DNA of 64,000 nucleotides from a bacterium (GCA_017629215.1 JAGBXP010000051.1:62001-126000); one strand, 5' to 3'; shown: positions 1 through 9,357, counted from the stretch's first letter. Notes: generated from the sequence alone by a model not told the origin. Numbers and translations are program-made.

Positions 1-1401
1 AATAAATTTTTCTAAATTCGCTCGTGCTGTATTAAATAAATAAAGAGTATTATAATATTTCAACATTGCATCTTGATATTGAACTTGAGCTTCCTTAAGT
101 TCTATAGGATTTCCTACTCCAACTTTATATCTACCATAAGAAAGCTCATAATTTTCTTTTGCTTGTTTAAGTCCCAAGAAAGCTACTGGTATTGAATTTT
201 TTCGCTCAATCATAGAATAATAAGCTTCTTGTATTTCAAAATATATATTATTTTTTGTATTTATTGCATTTGCTTGTTCTCTAGAGTGAAGAGCCTTAGC
301 TTCTTTTATCTCATTTTTAATCAACATAGCATTAATAGTCGGGAAATTTAGATATCCACCAAAATTATAACCATAATTTGAGGTCCAAGACCTTCCACCT
401 TTTTGATACTGTCCTTCTACTGTTATTGTTGGGAAGTAAGATTTCTTTACTAATTTAACATTTTGATTTGCTTCTTCAACCTTAATTTCAGCAAGTTGAA
501 ACTCTGGGCGAGATTCTTTAGCTGTTTCTATAGCTTCATTTAATGTAATATTACAAGGGTTATATCTTAAATTATCAGAAATTCTATATTTATTTGAATA
601 AGGTAATCCCATTGTATTATTCAATTTTGCCATCGCTATGTCAACAGCATTTTCAGCTTGTATCAACATTAATTTCGAGTTACTTAAATTAACTTCTGCT
701 ATTGTTACATCAACCTTTGGAGAAGTTCCTGAAATATAAAAAGCTTTAGCCTGATTATAGAATGATTCATAGCGTGTTACCATTTCTTCAGCAACTTTTC
801 TTGCTTCTAGAGCGTATTGCAAATTAAAATAAGCTTTTTTTACTTCACAAATAACATCATTTACAATACCTGTTAAAGTGATTTTATAACCTAAATTATC
901 CAATTTTCTAATCGTTACAACATTCTGAGTTACACCAAAGTCATATAACATTTGTGAAGCAGAAATTTGACCAAGTACATAATAATTAAATATTAAATTA
1001 CGTCCCAATGCATCTGATAATTGTAATTGTTTTATCTTAGTATAACCAGTTTGCCAGCTTAATTGAGGGAAATATGCAGACCAAGCTTGTCTAATTCTCG
1101 CATCTGACGCAAACACATCTTGAAGAGCTGATTGAACTCTTGGATTATTACCTAAAGCACAACGTAAGCATTCCTCAAGTGTTATATCCATAACTTCCTC
1201 AACACCACCAACAATAACTTTCGTTTCCGTCATAGCATCTTCAACATTAGGTTCTACATCCTTACTTTCAGGATACTCTTCTTGTTGGATACTATTTCCA
1301 AGAGATTTGGTTTCATTTTTTGACCAAAAAGCTGCTAAAATAGAATTTTGAGTCAAAGATATAATTATTAATAATGTTATTATTAGTTTTATTTTTTTCA
1401 T
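1..1401 (-). CDS. TolC-family outer membrane efflux protein (3' end cut by window edge)
   Basis: This is the outer-membrane channel of a tripartite efflux pump. I translated it from the minus strand; it runs off the left edge, so the C-terminus is missing. The ATG at 1401-1399 is followed by a signal peptide (MKKIKLIITLLIIISL...). After about 70 residues of acidic linker comes an OEP domain that starts with the typical TolC phrase DITLEECLRCALGNNP. Long helical repeats follow (for example QAKAFYISGTSPKVDVTIAE and YELSYGRYKVGVGNPIELKE), as expected of the two OEP repeats. The RND pump gene stops at 1402, directly before this ATG, so the two are one operon. Family assignment is firm; substrates cannot be read from sequence. 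Confidence 0.93.
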   Translation of the reverse strand, partial: MKKIKLIITLLIIISLTQNSILAAFWSKNETKSLGNSIQQEEYPESKDVEPNVEDAMTETKVIVGGVEEVMDITLEECLRCALGNNPRVQSALQDVFASDARIRQAWSAYFPQLSWQTGYTKIKQLQLSDALGRNLIFNYYVLGQISASQMLYDFGVTQNVVTIRKLDNLGYKITLTGIVNDVICEVKKAYFNLQYALEARKVAEEMVTRYESFYNQAKAFYISGTSPKVDVTIAEVNLSNSKLMLIQAENAVDIAMAKLNNTMGLPYSNKYRISDNLRYNPCNITLNEAIETAKESRPEFQLAEIKVEEANQNVKLVKKSYFPTITVEGQYQKGGRSWTSNYGYNFGGYLNFPTINAMLIKNEIKEAKALHSREQANAINTKNNIYFEIQEAYYSMIERKNSIPVAFLGLKQAKENYELSYGRYKVGVGNPIELKEAQVQYQDAMLKYYNTLYLFNTARANLEKFI

Positions 1402-4400
1402 TTAATTTTTATTCCTTAACCTATAAATATATTTAGCCGTCTTTTCTTTCATAACATTTACTGCAACAAAGAATGCTGGCACTAATATACTACCGATAAA
1501 TGCAACTGCTAACATCCCACCAAAAACTGAAACTCCAATTGAATGTCTACTTCCAGCTCCTGCACCTTGAGCAAATACTAAAGGTATTAAACCTAAGATA
1601 AAAGCTATATTTGTCATCATAACAGCTCTAAATCTAAGCTTTGCAGCTTGCATAGAGGCCTCTAAATAACCTAAACCATCTTTTTCCATAGCATCTTTAG
1701 CAAATTCAACAATTAATATAGCCTGTTTTGTACTTAATCCAACCAACATAACCAATCCGACTTGAGCATAAATATCTAATGCTAAACCTGATATATATTG
1801 GAAGAACAATGCTCCGACGAGTGCTATTGGTGAAATCATCAATACTGCTATTGGTAAAGTCCAACTTTCATATAATGCCACTAGGAATAAATACACAAAA
1901 ATAAGTGCCATTGATAATATTGGTCCAATTTGTCCTGATGAATTTTTCTCTTGCAAAGATGTTCCTGACCATGCGTAGCCCATGTCTTTCGGTAAAATTT
2001 CATCAGATATTTTTTGCATTTCATCCATTGCCTGTCCTGAGCTGACTCCATTTGGAGTTAAACCATTGTATGTTATTGCAGGATACATGTTAAATCTTGT
2101 TAATTTATAAGGACCAACAATATGTTTTGTTGAAACAACAGAAGTAATTGGTAACATTTTACCCTGATTATTTTTTACATATATTTTACTTAAATCACCA
2201 AGATTAGCCCTATATTGTGCATCTGCTTGCATATAAACACGATAAACTCTACCATATTTATTAAAATCATTAATATATGAAGCTCCGAATTGAGCTGCTA
2301 ATGTTGAATAAATTTCATTAATAGCAACCCCTTGTGCAAGAGCTTTCTCTTCATCAATATTTACAATTACTTGAGGAAGTGAAGATGTATAAGTTGTGTG
2401 AAGAGCCTGGATTTTATCAGAACCAGCAACGGCTTTAATTAAATTCATACCCTCTGCATATAATTCATCAGGAGTTCTATCTCCTTTATCAAGAAGCTGA
2501 TACTCAAATCCACCAAACATACCCATGCCTGAAATAGCTGGAGGTTGTGATACAAATGATACAGCCTCTGTTGTTTTTGATGTAATAGCATTAACCTGAG
2601 CCATTATATTATTTATTGATAATTTTTTTGATTTCCTTTCATTCCATGGTTTCAGTTTTGTAACGATAAACGCTGTATTTTCACCATTAAAACCATTTAC
2701 TTGTATTAAACTTTCTACTCCAGGGATTTTAAGAACTTGATCTGTTATTTTTTGAGCTACAGTACCTGTTCTTGACAAAGTTGCGCCATCTGGTAGCTGT
2801 ACCTGAGTAAAGAATGCTCCTCTATCCTCGTCAGGCAAAAAACCTGTTGGACAAATTATAAACATTCCTAAAATTAACACAATAATCAAACCTAAAAGAC
2901 TCATCGTCTTTTTAGGAGATGATACAAAATATTGAACAATATTCAAATACTTATCTCTTATATTATTAAACCAAATATTAAATTTATTAATAAACGCAAA
3001 ATCACTTTTCTCTTCATTAGATTTCAATATCATTGAACATAATGCAGGAGAAAGAGTTAACGCAACAATGGTTGATAACCCAATTGACGTTGCAATACAT
3101 ACTGCAAATTGTCTAAACATTTGCCCAGTAATACCAGTCATAAAAGATACTGGCACAAAAACAGCCATTAAAACTAATGATGTTGCGACAACAGCTCCAA
3201 AAACTTCTTGCATTGTAATTTCAGTAGCTTCTTTGGGAGTTTTACCTTCTTGTATATGTCGTTGAGTGTTTTCTAGCACAACGATAGCATCGTCAACAAC
3301 AAGTCCTACTGCCAATACTAAGCCAAATAGGATTAATAAGTTGATAGAAAAACCTAATACAGCCATGAATATAAAAACACCAATTAGCGATACTGGTATT
3401 GCACAAAAAGGAATAAAAGATGCTCTTGCAGTTCCTAAAAACAAATACGTAACTGTACTTACAAGCACTATTGCTAATATAATAGCGTGAATAACTTCTT
3501 TTATTGACTCTCTAACAAACTCTGTATCGTCATATTGAATTTTATAAACTAAGTCTTTTGGGAAAGATTTACTTAACTCTTCCATTTTAGCTTCAATTCT
3601 ATTGACAAGATCAATAGTATTTGCTTCTGGTAATTGTGCAATAGATATCATCGCTGCATCTGCTCCTTCAACAGTTGCAGATGATGAATACATCTCAGCA
3701 CCTAATTCTAATCTTGCAACATCTTTTAACTTAATATTAGAACCGTCTTGATTAGATTTTACTACTATATTTTCAAACTCTTCTACTGTTTTAAGCCTAC
3801 CTTCAGTGCGAAGTGTAAACTTCATCATCTGAGGATTATCCATTGGTTCAACCCCAATATTACCTGCAGGAGTTTGTATATTCTGAGAATTTACAGCCTG
3901 AGAAATATCAGAAGTTGAAATCCCTAAACTAGCCATTTTATCAGGCTTAAGCCATATTCGCATAGAATAATCACCAGCACCAAAAACATTTACAGTACCA
4001 CAGCCTTTAATACGTGCTATTTCATCTTTAAGGTACATTGTTGCATAATTCGCTAAAAATAGAGCATTATATGTTTTATTTGGTGATGTTAAAGCTATCA
4101 TTAAACAACCTGGACCACCTGTAGATTTTCGCACAGTTAACCCATACCGCCTTACTTCTTCTGGCAATCTTGGCGTTACTAATTGTAATCTATTTTGCAC
4201 ATTGACTAATGCCATATCGGCATCTGAACCAACTTCAAAAAACAAAGTTAATTTATATTGACCATTAGTTGATTCGGATGTCATGTAAATCATATCCTCA
4301 ACACCATTTAATTGTAATTCAACGGGTGCTGCTATTGTTGAAGTTATTACATCAGAACTAGCTCCTGCATAGTTTGCTGTTACTATTACTTGTGGAGGAG

Positions 4401-4518
4401 TTATTGATGGATACTGCTCTAGTGGTAGCGATTTCATTGTTATTAGTCCAGCTAGAATAATCGCTAAAGATATTACTATTGCAAACTTAGGTCTTTTTAT
4501 AAATAAATTTCCTGCCAT
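1402..4518 (-). CDS. RND multidrug efflux transporter, AcrB/MexB (HAE1) type
   Basis: This is the inner-membrane, proton-driven pump subunit. At 1038 residues it has the normal AcrB length. The N-terminus (FIKRPKFAIVISLAIILAG) is the first transmembrane helix. The TM4 proton-relay Asp pair is present in GLVLAVGLVVDDAIVVLENT near residue 405, and the TM10 lysine is present in VGLVMLVGLSTKQAILIVEF near residue 940. Periplasmic porter domains occupy the two large loops, and the duplicated six-helix layout is intact. A Shine-Dalgarno AGAGGAAG precedes the ATG. It lies between the adaptor gene (8 nt gap) and tolC, the usual acrA-acrB-tolC order. Transport of drugs or bile salts is a family expectation only. 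Confidence 0.96.
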   Translation of the reverse strand: MAGNLFIKRPKFAIVISLAIILAGLITMKSLPLEQYPSITPPQVIVTANYAGASSDVITSTIAAPVELQLNGVEDMIYMTSESTNGQYKLTLFFEVGSDADMALVNVQNRLQLVTPRLPEEVRRYGLTVRKSTGGPGCLMIALTSPNKTYNALFLANYATMYLKDEIARIKGCGTVNVFGAGDYSMRIWLKPDKMASLGISTSDISQAVNSQNIQTPAGNIGVEPMDNPQMMKFTLRTEGRLKTVEEFENIVVKSNQDGSNIKLKDVARLELGAEMYSSSATVEGADAAMISIAQLPEANTIDLVNRIEAKMEELSKSFPKDLVYKIQYDDTEFVRESIKEVIHAIILAIVLVSTVTYLFLGTARASFIPFCAIPVSLIGVFIFMAVLGFSINLLILFGLVLAVGLVVDDAIVVLENTQRHIQEGKTPKEATEITMQEVFGAVVATSLVLMAVFVPVSFMTGITGQMFRQFAVCIATSIGLSTIVALTLSPALCSMILKSNEEKSDFAFINKFNIWFNNIRDKYLNIVQYFVSSPKKTMSLLGLIIVLILGMFIICPTGFLPDEDRGAFFTQVQLPDGATLSRTGTVAQKITDQVLKIPGVESLIQVNGFNGENTAFIVTKLKPWNERKSKKLSINNIMAQVNAITSKTTEAVSFVSQPPAISGMGMFGGFEYQLLDKGDRTPDELYAEGMNLIKAVAGSDKIQALHTTYTSSLPQVIVNIDEEKALAQGVAINEIYSTLAAQFGASYINDFNKYGRVYRVYMQADAQYRANLGDLSKIYVKNNQGKMLPITSVVSTKHIVGPYKLTRFNMYPAITYNGLTPNGVSSGQAMDEMQKISDEILPKDMGYAWSGTSLQEKNSSGQIGPILSMALIFVYLFLVALYESWTLPIAVLMISPIALVGALFFQYISGLALDIYAQVGLVMLVGLSTKQAILIVEFAKDAMEKDGLGYLEASMQAAKLRFRAVMMTNIAFILGLIPLVFAQGAGAGSRHSIGVSVFGGMLAVAFIGSILVPAFFVAVNVMKEKTAKYIYRLRNKN

Positions 4519-4526
4519 AACTTCCT

Positions 4527-5717
4527 CTAAAAGTTAAATATTTTTCTTATTTTCTGCCAAGTACTAATTTTTTCTGGTTGCTTAGTTTGTACTAACGGAT
4601 CAACAATTCTTACAGGTTTACCAGGAATAACTTTTTGTAAACCACTTGTAATAATTCTATCACCCTGTTTGACACCAGAAGCAATAATCCATTTTAAATC
4701 AGAAGTTTGGCCATTAGTTTTTATATATGAAATCCGAGGAAGATTATTTTCATCTAAAATATAAACATATCGACCTTCTTGGTTTTCCATTGTAGCTGTT
4801 TGAGGTACTATAGGCACATTGTCTTTTAGCTTTGAATAAATTATAATTCGTCCAAAATCACCTTGTATCAATTGATTTTTTGGATTTGGGAATGTCGCTC
4901 TTAATGTTATTGTACCAGTTGTTTCATCAATCTTATTATCATGAAAATCTTGAATTCCTTTTATATCATACTTTAAGCCAGAGCTAAATATAAATTCTAC
5001 GTCTCTATCTACATTTGCATCTTTATCTATCCTTACTAATTCAACAAAATCTTTTGATTCGAGTGGAAATGTAACATACATAGGATTTGCACTGTTAATA
5101 GTTGTCAAAGCTCCACTAATTGTATTAACAAAATTACCAACAGTTACTGAAATCAATCCTACTTTTCCATCTACAGGAGCTTTTACCTTCGTGTATCCCA
5201 AATTACGATTAGCATCTTGATAAGCACTCATTGCACTATCTACCTGCGCATTATACGCATTATATTGTGCTAAGACATTATCATACTCTGATTTTGCAAT
5301 ATAATCTTGATTAACTAATTCTTCATAACGAGCTAATTGTTTTCTATAATAATCAGCTTGAGATTTAGCATTGTCGAGATTTGCTTTAGCTTTATTTGCT
5401 GCATATTGATATTCTTGAGGTTCAATTTCAAATAAAACTTGTCCTGCTTTAACAAAATCACCTTCTTTAAAATAGCTTTTTGTAAGATATCCATTAATAC
5501 GAGCAAGAACTTCAACTCTATATTTTGCCATAACTCTTGCAGGCGCTTCAAATTGGCGAACAACATCAGACATTTCAACTTCGGAGACCGTAACTGCTGG
5601 TGTTGATAAATTTTTACGCGCACTAGCTGATTTAAGTTTATCAATATTTGACACAATCATTCGTGCAAATATTAACGTAATAAATACTAATAATATTATA
5701 ATAATTTGTTTTTTCAT
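4527..5717 (-). CDS. Periplasmic adaptor (membrane fusion) protein of RND pump, AcrA-like
   Basis: This protein links the RND pump to the TolC channel. The 396 residues begin with an N-terminal membrane anchor (KKQIIIILLVFITLIFARMI). A lipoyl half-motif (RVEVLARINGYLTKSYFKEG) and a long alpha-hairpin follow (about residues 95-165, NAKSQADYYRKQLARYEELV). Next comes the second lipoyl half (GYTKVKAPVDGKVGLISVTV), then beta-barrel and membrane-proximal domains. No lipobox cysteine was seen, so anchoring is probably by the uncleaved helix. It is the first gene of the operon. GGAGAG lies just before the ATG and a sigma-70-like promoter sits at 5759-5787. Confidence 0.94.
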   Translation of the reverse strand: MKKQIIIILLVFITLIFARMIVSNIDKLKSASARKNLSTPAVTVSEVEMSDVVRQFEAPARVMAKYRVEVLARINGYLTKSYFKEGDFVKAGQVLFEIEPQEYQYAANKAKANLDNAKSQADYYRKQLARYEELVNQDYIAKSEYDNVLAQYNAYNAQVDSAMSAYQDANRNLGYTKVKAPVDGKVGLISVTVGNFVNTISGALTTINSANPMYVTFPLESKDFVELVRIDKDANVDRDVEFIFSSGLKYDIKGIQDFHDNKIDETTGTITLRATFPNPKNQLIQGDFGRIIIYSKLKDNVPIVPQTATMENQEGRYVYILDENNLPRISYIKTNGQTSDLKWIIASGVKQGDRIITSGLQKVIPGKPVRIVDPLVQTKQPEKISTWQKIRKIFNF

Positions 5718-5758
5718 TCTCTCTCCAATGTAACCAACAAGTCCCCTGTCAATACTTT

Positions 5759-5787
5759 AAGATAGAACAAAGATACATTTGAGTCAA
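5759..5787 (-). promoter_or_regulatory. Probable promoter of the efflux operon
   Basis: Read on the minus strand there is TTGACT (5787-5782), a 17-nt spacer and TATCTT (5764-5759), about 40 nt before the adaptor start codon. No operator palindrome or neighbouring regulator gene was recognised. Confidence 0.4.
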
Positions 5788-5830
5788 TAATAAATCAATA
5801 CTAATTAAGAATTTAATTTCATCATAAAAC

Positions 5831-6049
5831 TTAACCAGCGATAGCTCTTTTTGCCAACAATGCTGGATCAGCAATTGCTGTTGTATAAATTTCATAATCA
5901 TTATCTGGAGCAAAATATTTACGCAGCGCACTTCTGTTTGTTACTTTTTCATAACAAACATACGAATCAATATTATCCTTAATATAGCCAGCAAAAATCC
6001 TTTGCTTGTGGGACAAATCATAGTCCTTTAAGTTTTTGACGATATACAT
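5831..6049 (-). CDS. Small uncharacterised protein, 72 residues
   Basis: I do not recognise this protein. It is 72 residues with balanced composition, mixed charge, no signal peptide and no membrane helix (starts MYIVKNLKDYDLSHKQRIF, ends ADPALLAKRAIAG). It is the only reading frame in the gap between the efflux operon and lspA that looks like protein. A TATAAT box ends 8 nt before the ATG and there is no Shine-Dalgarno, so the mRNA would be leaderless or nearly so, like several other genes here. It could be a real small gene or a chance frame; I favour real. Confidence 0.5.
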   Translation of the reverse strand: MYIVKNLKDYDLSHKQRIFAGYIKDNIDSYVCYEKVTNRSALRKYFAPDNDYEIYTTAIADPALLAKRAIAG

Positions 6050-6057
6050 ATACTATT

Positions 6058-6063
6058 ATTATA
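6058..6063 (-). promoter_or_regulatory. -10 element, near-leaderless start
   Basis: TATAAT on the minus strand lies 8 nt before the ATG at 6049. A weak TTTAAA lies about 17 nt further upstream. No ribosome binding site lies between. Confidence 0.35.
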
Positions 6064-6182
6064 TACCATTTCAATATTATTTAAAAGCTAAAAAACATAA
6101 AACTTTACAATTTAGATTATTAAATTACATTTCTGTAACACATTGTAAAACCCGAAACTTTTTTATTGAATAACCAGCGAGT

Positions 6183-6650
6183 TTACTTATTAATAATAGC
6201 TTTATTTCTAATAATAAGAATAATTAATGCAAAAACTCCAATATTAATGAAAATATCTGAGATATTAAAGATAGGGAAATTAATAAAATTAATTTTGAAA
6301 AAATCTTGAACGTATCCTAATAAAATTCTTTCATAAAGGTTACAACTAATACCTGAAATTAATATACTAATCCAATACAATGAAAACATTGATAATTTTT
6401 CAATATTTTTAAATACATAAATAATTATTAATAATGCTATTAGTAATGAAAAAATTATTAATAGTTCTTGATAATTTTTTAAAATACTAAATGCAGCACC
6501 TGTATTTTGTGTAAGGACTAATTCATAAAATGTATTAGATATTGTTTTATTTTTTAAAGTTTGAATGATTAACGATGTGAAGTACATGTCAAAAAATATA
6601 AAAAAAACTATCGTCAAAATAAAATATAATATTTTACTTGTTTTTGACAT
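6183..6650 (-). CDS. lspA: Divergent lipoprotein signal peptidase (LspA family)
   Basis: LspA is an inner-membrane aspartyl protease that cleaves signal peptides from diacylated prolipoproteins. The 155-residue protein has four hydrophobic helices and the family blocks QNTGAAFSILKN (about residues 49-60), SGISCNLYERILLGYVQDF (about 98-116) and FPIFNISDIFINIG (about 125-138). The Asp of the NxxDR block, catalytic in Bacillus subtilis LspA (D102), is Glu here (GAA codon, 6330-6332, residue about 107). The usual GGxxGN is SGISCN. The second catalytic Asp (FNISD) and the N-terminal Asp (FFDMYF) are kept. I chose ATG at 6650 over GTG at 6653 because GGAG is well spaced from it. It overlaps the upstream gene by 17 nt. 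Activity is uncertain. Confidence 0.82.
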   Translation of the reverse strand: MSKTSKILYFILTIVFFIFFDMYFTSLIIQTLKNKTISNTFYELVLTQNTGAAFSILKNYQELLIIFSLLIALLIIIYVFKNIEKLSMFSLYWISILISGISCNLYERILLGYVQDFFKINFINFPIFNISDIFINIGVFALIILIIRNKAIINK

Positions 6651-7473
6651 CACTAACTCCGTTATCTTGGACTATATTTACACGCTTTATCTTGTAGCCA
6701 AAACCAACAAGGCTAAATCTTATGTCTAAATTACAAACTGAGGTTTCAGTTAAGCCAATAGAAGCTACAATATATTCATTAGCATTTTTATTATTTGAAG
6801 TGAATAATCTTTCAAGAATGTTATCATCAGGCATCGCTCTAAAAACTTCTTCTGTAGGCTTCTGTGGATATTCAATTATATCATTAGCGATTGAAGCTAC
6901 TGCTAAAACATTTTTTGGAGGATTAAATGATAATAAAGCGCAATATTCTTCATTGGGTTTAATATTGTTTGGAACGACTAATTCTATCTCCAAATCTTTC
7001 GCTAATCCATAAAGCATGGTTGTTGTTTCATCAAGCACACTATCTGATACAACTTTCCAAGTCCCATTAATTTTCTTTAAATAATAAACTGTACTAGCCT
7101 GGCTTTTTAATTCACCCTTATACGCTTTTGAAGTGTTAATTTCAGCAAATGAGGTTTCAAGGACTTCTACTTTAGCATCATCATCCTTTATTTCAATATT
7201 TTTTATATCGATAAAATATTTTATGTTGTCAAAAGCTTTCCAAGCATCTTTAATTAAACAAGAATAGATATCTAAATTAAATCCATCAGAGTTTATATAA
7301 GCTGAATCATAAGTTTTAATAAATTTATCAAAATTCATTTTATTTGCATATTTAACTTGTGAATTTAAAACCCGTTTAACAGCTTTAATATCTTTATTTT
7401 CAGCGCATTGAAACGCAAAGCAAGAATTAGGGAGAAAAACTAATATAAATAGTATTGTTAATAATCTCTTCAT
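6634..7473 (-). CDS. Secreted or periplasmic protein with NTF2-like domain
   Basis: The function is not known. The 279 residues begin with a clear signal peptide (MKRLLTILFILVFLPNSCFAFQC; cleavage likely after CFA). Residues about 28-155 read like an NTF2/SnoaL-like cone fold: an opening helix (KRVLNSQVKYANKMNFDKFI), a loop with YINSDGFN, and closing strands (ASTVYYLKKINGTWKVVSDS). The C-terminal half is a beta-rich domain of unknown type. It is translationally coupled to lspA by overlap. It has a good promoter (TTGAGG, 16 nt, TATAAT) whose -10 ends 8 nt before the ATG, and no Shine-Dalgarno. Confidence 0.75.
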   Translation of the reverse strand: MKRLLTILFILVFLPNSCFAFQCAENKDIKAVKRVLNSQVKYANKMNFDKFIKTYDSAYINSDGFNLDIYSCLIKDAWKAFDNIKYFIDIKNIEIKDDDAKVEVLETSFAEINTSKAYKGELKSQASTVYYLKKINGTWKVVSDSVLDETTTMLYGLAKDLEIELVVPNNIKPNEEYCALLSFNPPKNVLAVASIANDIIEYPQKPTEEVFRAMPDDNILERLFTSNNKNANEYIVASIGLTETSVCNLDIRFSLVGFGYKIKRVNIVQDNGVSDVKNK

Positions 7474-7481
7474 AATTTAAA

Positions 7482-7509
7482 ATTATACTTAAAAAAAAAT
7501 TTTCCTCAA
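7482..7509 (-). promoter_or_regulatory. Promoter with near-leaderless start (NTF2-like gene and lspA)
   Basis: On the minus strand TTGAGG (7509-7504), a 16-nt spacer and TATAAT (7487-7482) lie only 8 nt before the ATG at 7473. No Shine-Dalgarno is present. Confidence 0.55.
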
Positions 7510-7520
7510 CCAAATTTAGT

Positions 7521-7549
7521 ATGACAAGGTAATTAAAATGTGATATACT
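7521..7549 (+). promoter_or_regulatory. Promoter of the stand-alone receiver gene
   Basis: ATGACA (7521-7526), a 17-nt spacer and TATACT (7544-7549) sit 28 nt before the ATG at 7578, with GGGAG in between. Confidence 0.5.
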
Positions 7550-7577
7550 AATCAAGAAGTAGTAATTGGGAGAATTT

Positions 7578-8189
7578 ATGGTTAAAGTAGAATTAGATGA
7601 TGAGTTTTTGGGATTGTTCTATGAAATAACAAATTCAAAACCTCCAGTAGAGCCAACCCTATTAGATTTAAAAAAGCAATTAAAGGATATAGTTTGTACT
7701 TTTCAGGAATTAAATAAAAATTCAAAAAAACCAATTATTAATAAAGCTATTGGAGAAAATGGAGAAGAAAATCTGGAAGATAATGCACCAGCAATACTGA
7801 TTATTGATGATTTAGGAGTAATAACATATCAGTTAAAAGTTTTATTATCACAGTTTAAACTTGAGGTAGATTGCTCACAAGAAATTTATGATGCAGTTAG
7901 TAAATATAAAAAACGTAGACATGCTTATGTTGTAATGGATTTATTTATTCCAACAGAAAGAGAAGGTTTTATACTACTTACTGAACTAAAAAAATTAGCT
8001 TCAGCAAGCAATTCAAAGATAATTATTGGAGTTATAACAGCATCTCCGAGAAAAGAAATTGAACAACAATGCAAAGCCAGAGGCGCTGATTTCTTTTTAG
8101 AAAAAAATAATGATTGGCAATCTCAGCTTACAAATATTATGAGTGAATACATTAAAGAAAATAATGGTGATGAAGAAGATGATTGGTAA
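7578..8189 (+). CDS. Stand-alone response-regulator receiver protein
   Basis: This is a signalling protein with a CheY-like receiver domain and no output domain. The domain covers about residues 70-195. It has the acidic pair (ILIIDDLGV), the phospho-acceptor Asp in YVVMDLFIPTEREG, the switch Thr in GVITAS and the lysine in FLEKN. The first 65 residues are a separate extension and the C-terminus is acidic (NNGDEEDDW). I chose ATG at 7578 because GGGAG (7568-7572) is correctly placed for it; a TTG at 7566 would overlap that site. No histidine kinase is nearby. A strong hairpin follows the stop. Confidence 0.8.
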   Translation: MVKVELDDEFLGLFYEITNSKPPVEPTLLDLKKQLKDIVCTFQELNKNSKKPIINKAIGENGEENLEDNAPAILIIDDLGVITYQLKVLLSQFKLEVDCSQEIYDAVSKYKKRRHAYVVMDLFIPTEREGFILLTELKKLASASNSKIIIGVITASPRKEIEQQCKARGADFFLEKNNDWQSQLTNIMSEYIKENNGDEEDDW

Positions 8190-8214
8190 TCCTAAAATCA
8201 CCTTAAATGTATAG

Positions 8215-8256
8215 ATAATAAAAGAGGATGATACAAAAATCATCCTCTTTTATTAT
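8215..8256. terminator. Bidirectional intrinsic terminator
   Basis: A 12-bp perfect stem (8221-8232 with 8239-8250, loop ACAAAA) is flanked by A-rich and T-rich runs. It separates the receiver gene (plus) from the end of pheS (minus) and can serve both. Confidence 0.85.
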
Positions 8257-8266
8257 CTTTTATTAT

Positions 8267-9301
8267 TTAAAATTGCTTTAAAAATCTATTATCATTATTA
8301 AAGAATAACCTTATATCATCTACAGCATATTTAAGCATAGCAAGTCTTTCAACCCCCATGCCAAATGCAAACCCTGAATATACATCAGTGTCAATCCCAA
8401 CACCTTTGAGTACATTAACGTCAACCATACCACAACCTAATACTTCTAACCAACCCGTTCCACTACAAGTTCTACACCCTTTGCCTTGGCACATTATGCA
8501 CTGAACATCGACTTCAGCAGAAGGCTCTGTAAAAGGAAAGAAGCTACTTCTAAAACGTGTTGGACGAGACGAACCGAAGTATTGTCTTATAAATTCGTTT
8601 AGTACACCTTTTAAATCTCCAAACGTAATATCTTTATCAACATAAAGACCTTCAATTTGATGGAAGAAATTGTTTTTTCTTGCGTTTACATTTTCGTTTC
8701 GATAAACTCTTCCTGGTGAAATAACTTTTATTGGAGGTTTTTGATTTTCCATTACATGAATTTGCGCACCTGAAGTTTGACTGCGTAATACTACGTTCGA
8801 AGCAAGACTTAAATAAAATGTATCTTGTACATCTCTCGCTGGATGGTCTTTAGGGACATTCAACATATCAAAATTATAATATTCAGTTTCTACTTCTGGT
8901 GATAAACTAGAATCTACAATAGAAAAACCTAAATTTTGGAATATTTTAACGATTTCATTTGTTGTTTGAGTTAATGGATGAATTTTACCCATTGGAACAA
9001 ATTTCCCAGGTAAAGTTATATCAATTCTATCTTTTTGTAGTCTTTCTGTCATTTCTTTTTGATAAAATTGTTCATGCTTCAATTTGAGCATTTGCTCTAA
9101 ATCTTCAGTTATTTGATTAGCAAAAGCTCCAACTGTTCTTTTATCTTCATCTGATAAATCTTTTAAACCTTTTTTTATTGAATTAAATTCACCTTTACGA
9201 CTTAGATATTTCAATCTAATTTCATCAATATCAGCAATAGTTAATGCATTATCAATATCAGCCTTAGCTGAGTTGTAAATATTTTCAAGTAATGTTTTCA
9301 T
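8267..9301 (-). CDS. pheS: Phenylalanyl-tRNA synthetase, alpha subunit
   Basis: This is the catalytic subunit of the alpha2-beta2 enzyme that charges tRNA-Phe. The 344 residues show the N-terminal coiled-coil (about 1-85), the class II motif 2 region (SPGRVYRNENVNARKNNFFHQIEGL) and motif 3 (GFAFGMGVERLAMLKYAVDDIRLFFNND). The phrase HPLTQTTNEIVKIFQNLGF is also typical. A zinc-like Cys group, CIMCQGKGCRTCSGTGW, precedes motif 3, as in many bacterial PheS. pheT is not adjacent, as in cyanobacteria, where the two genes are apart. The start has a Shine-Dalgarno (AAGGGAGAA) and a promoter at 9322-9350. Confidence 0.98.
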   Translation of the reverse strand: MKTLLENIYNSAKADIDNALTIADIDEIRLKYLSRKGEFNSIKKGLKDLSDEDKRTVGAFANQITEDLEQMLKLKHEQFYQKEMTERLQKDRIDITLPGKFVPMGKIHPLTQTTNEIVKIFQNLGFSIVDSSLSPEVETEYYNFDMLNVPKDHPARDVQDTFYLSLASNVVLRSQTSGAQIHVMENQKPPIKVISPGRVYRNENVNARKNNFFHQIEGLYVDKDITFGDLKGVLNEFIRQYFGSSRPTRFRSSFFPFTEPSAEVDVQCIMCQGKGCRTCSGTGWLEVLGCGMVDVNVLKGVGIDTDVYSGFAFGMGVERLAMLKYAVDDIRLFFNNDNRFLKQF

Positions 9302-9321
9302 TTTATTTCTCCCTTAAAGCT

Positions 9322-9350
9322 ATAATACAGCGACAATATTAAAATGTAAA
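9322..9350 (-). promoter_or_regulatory. Promoter of pheS
   Basis: On the minus strand TTTACA (9350-9345), 17 nt and TATTAT (9327-9322) lie about 20 nt before the pheS start. It nearly abuts the divergent -10 at 9361, so the two promoters share about 40 bp. Confidence 0.5.
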
Positions 9351-9357
9351 TATTTTA

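Noticed and set aside
5749-5931. 60-codon minus-strand frame overlapping the 72-residue small gene
   Set aside because: Leu/Gln-rich out-of-frame shadow of the better frame at 5831-6049, extending into the efflux promoter.
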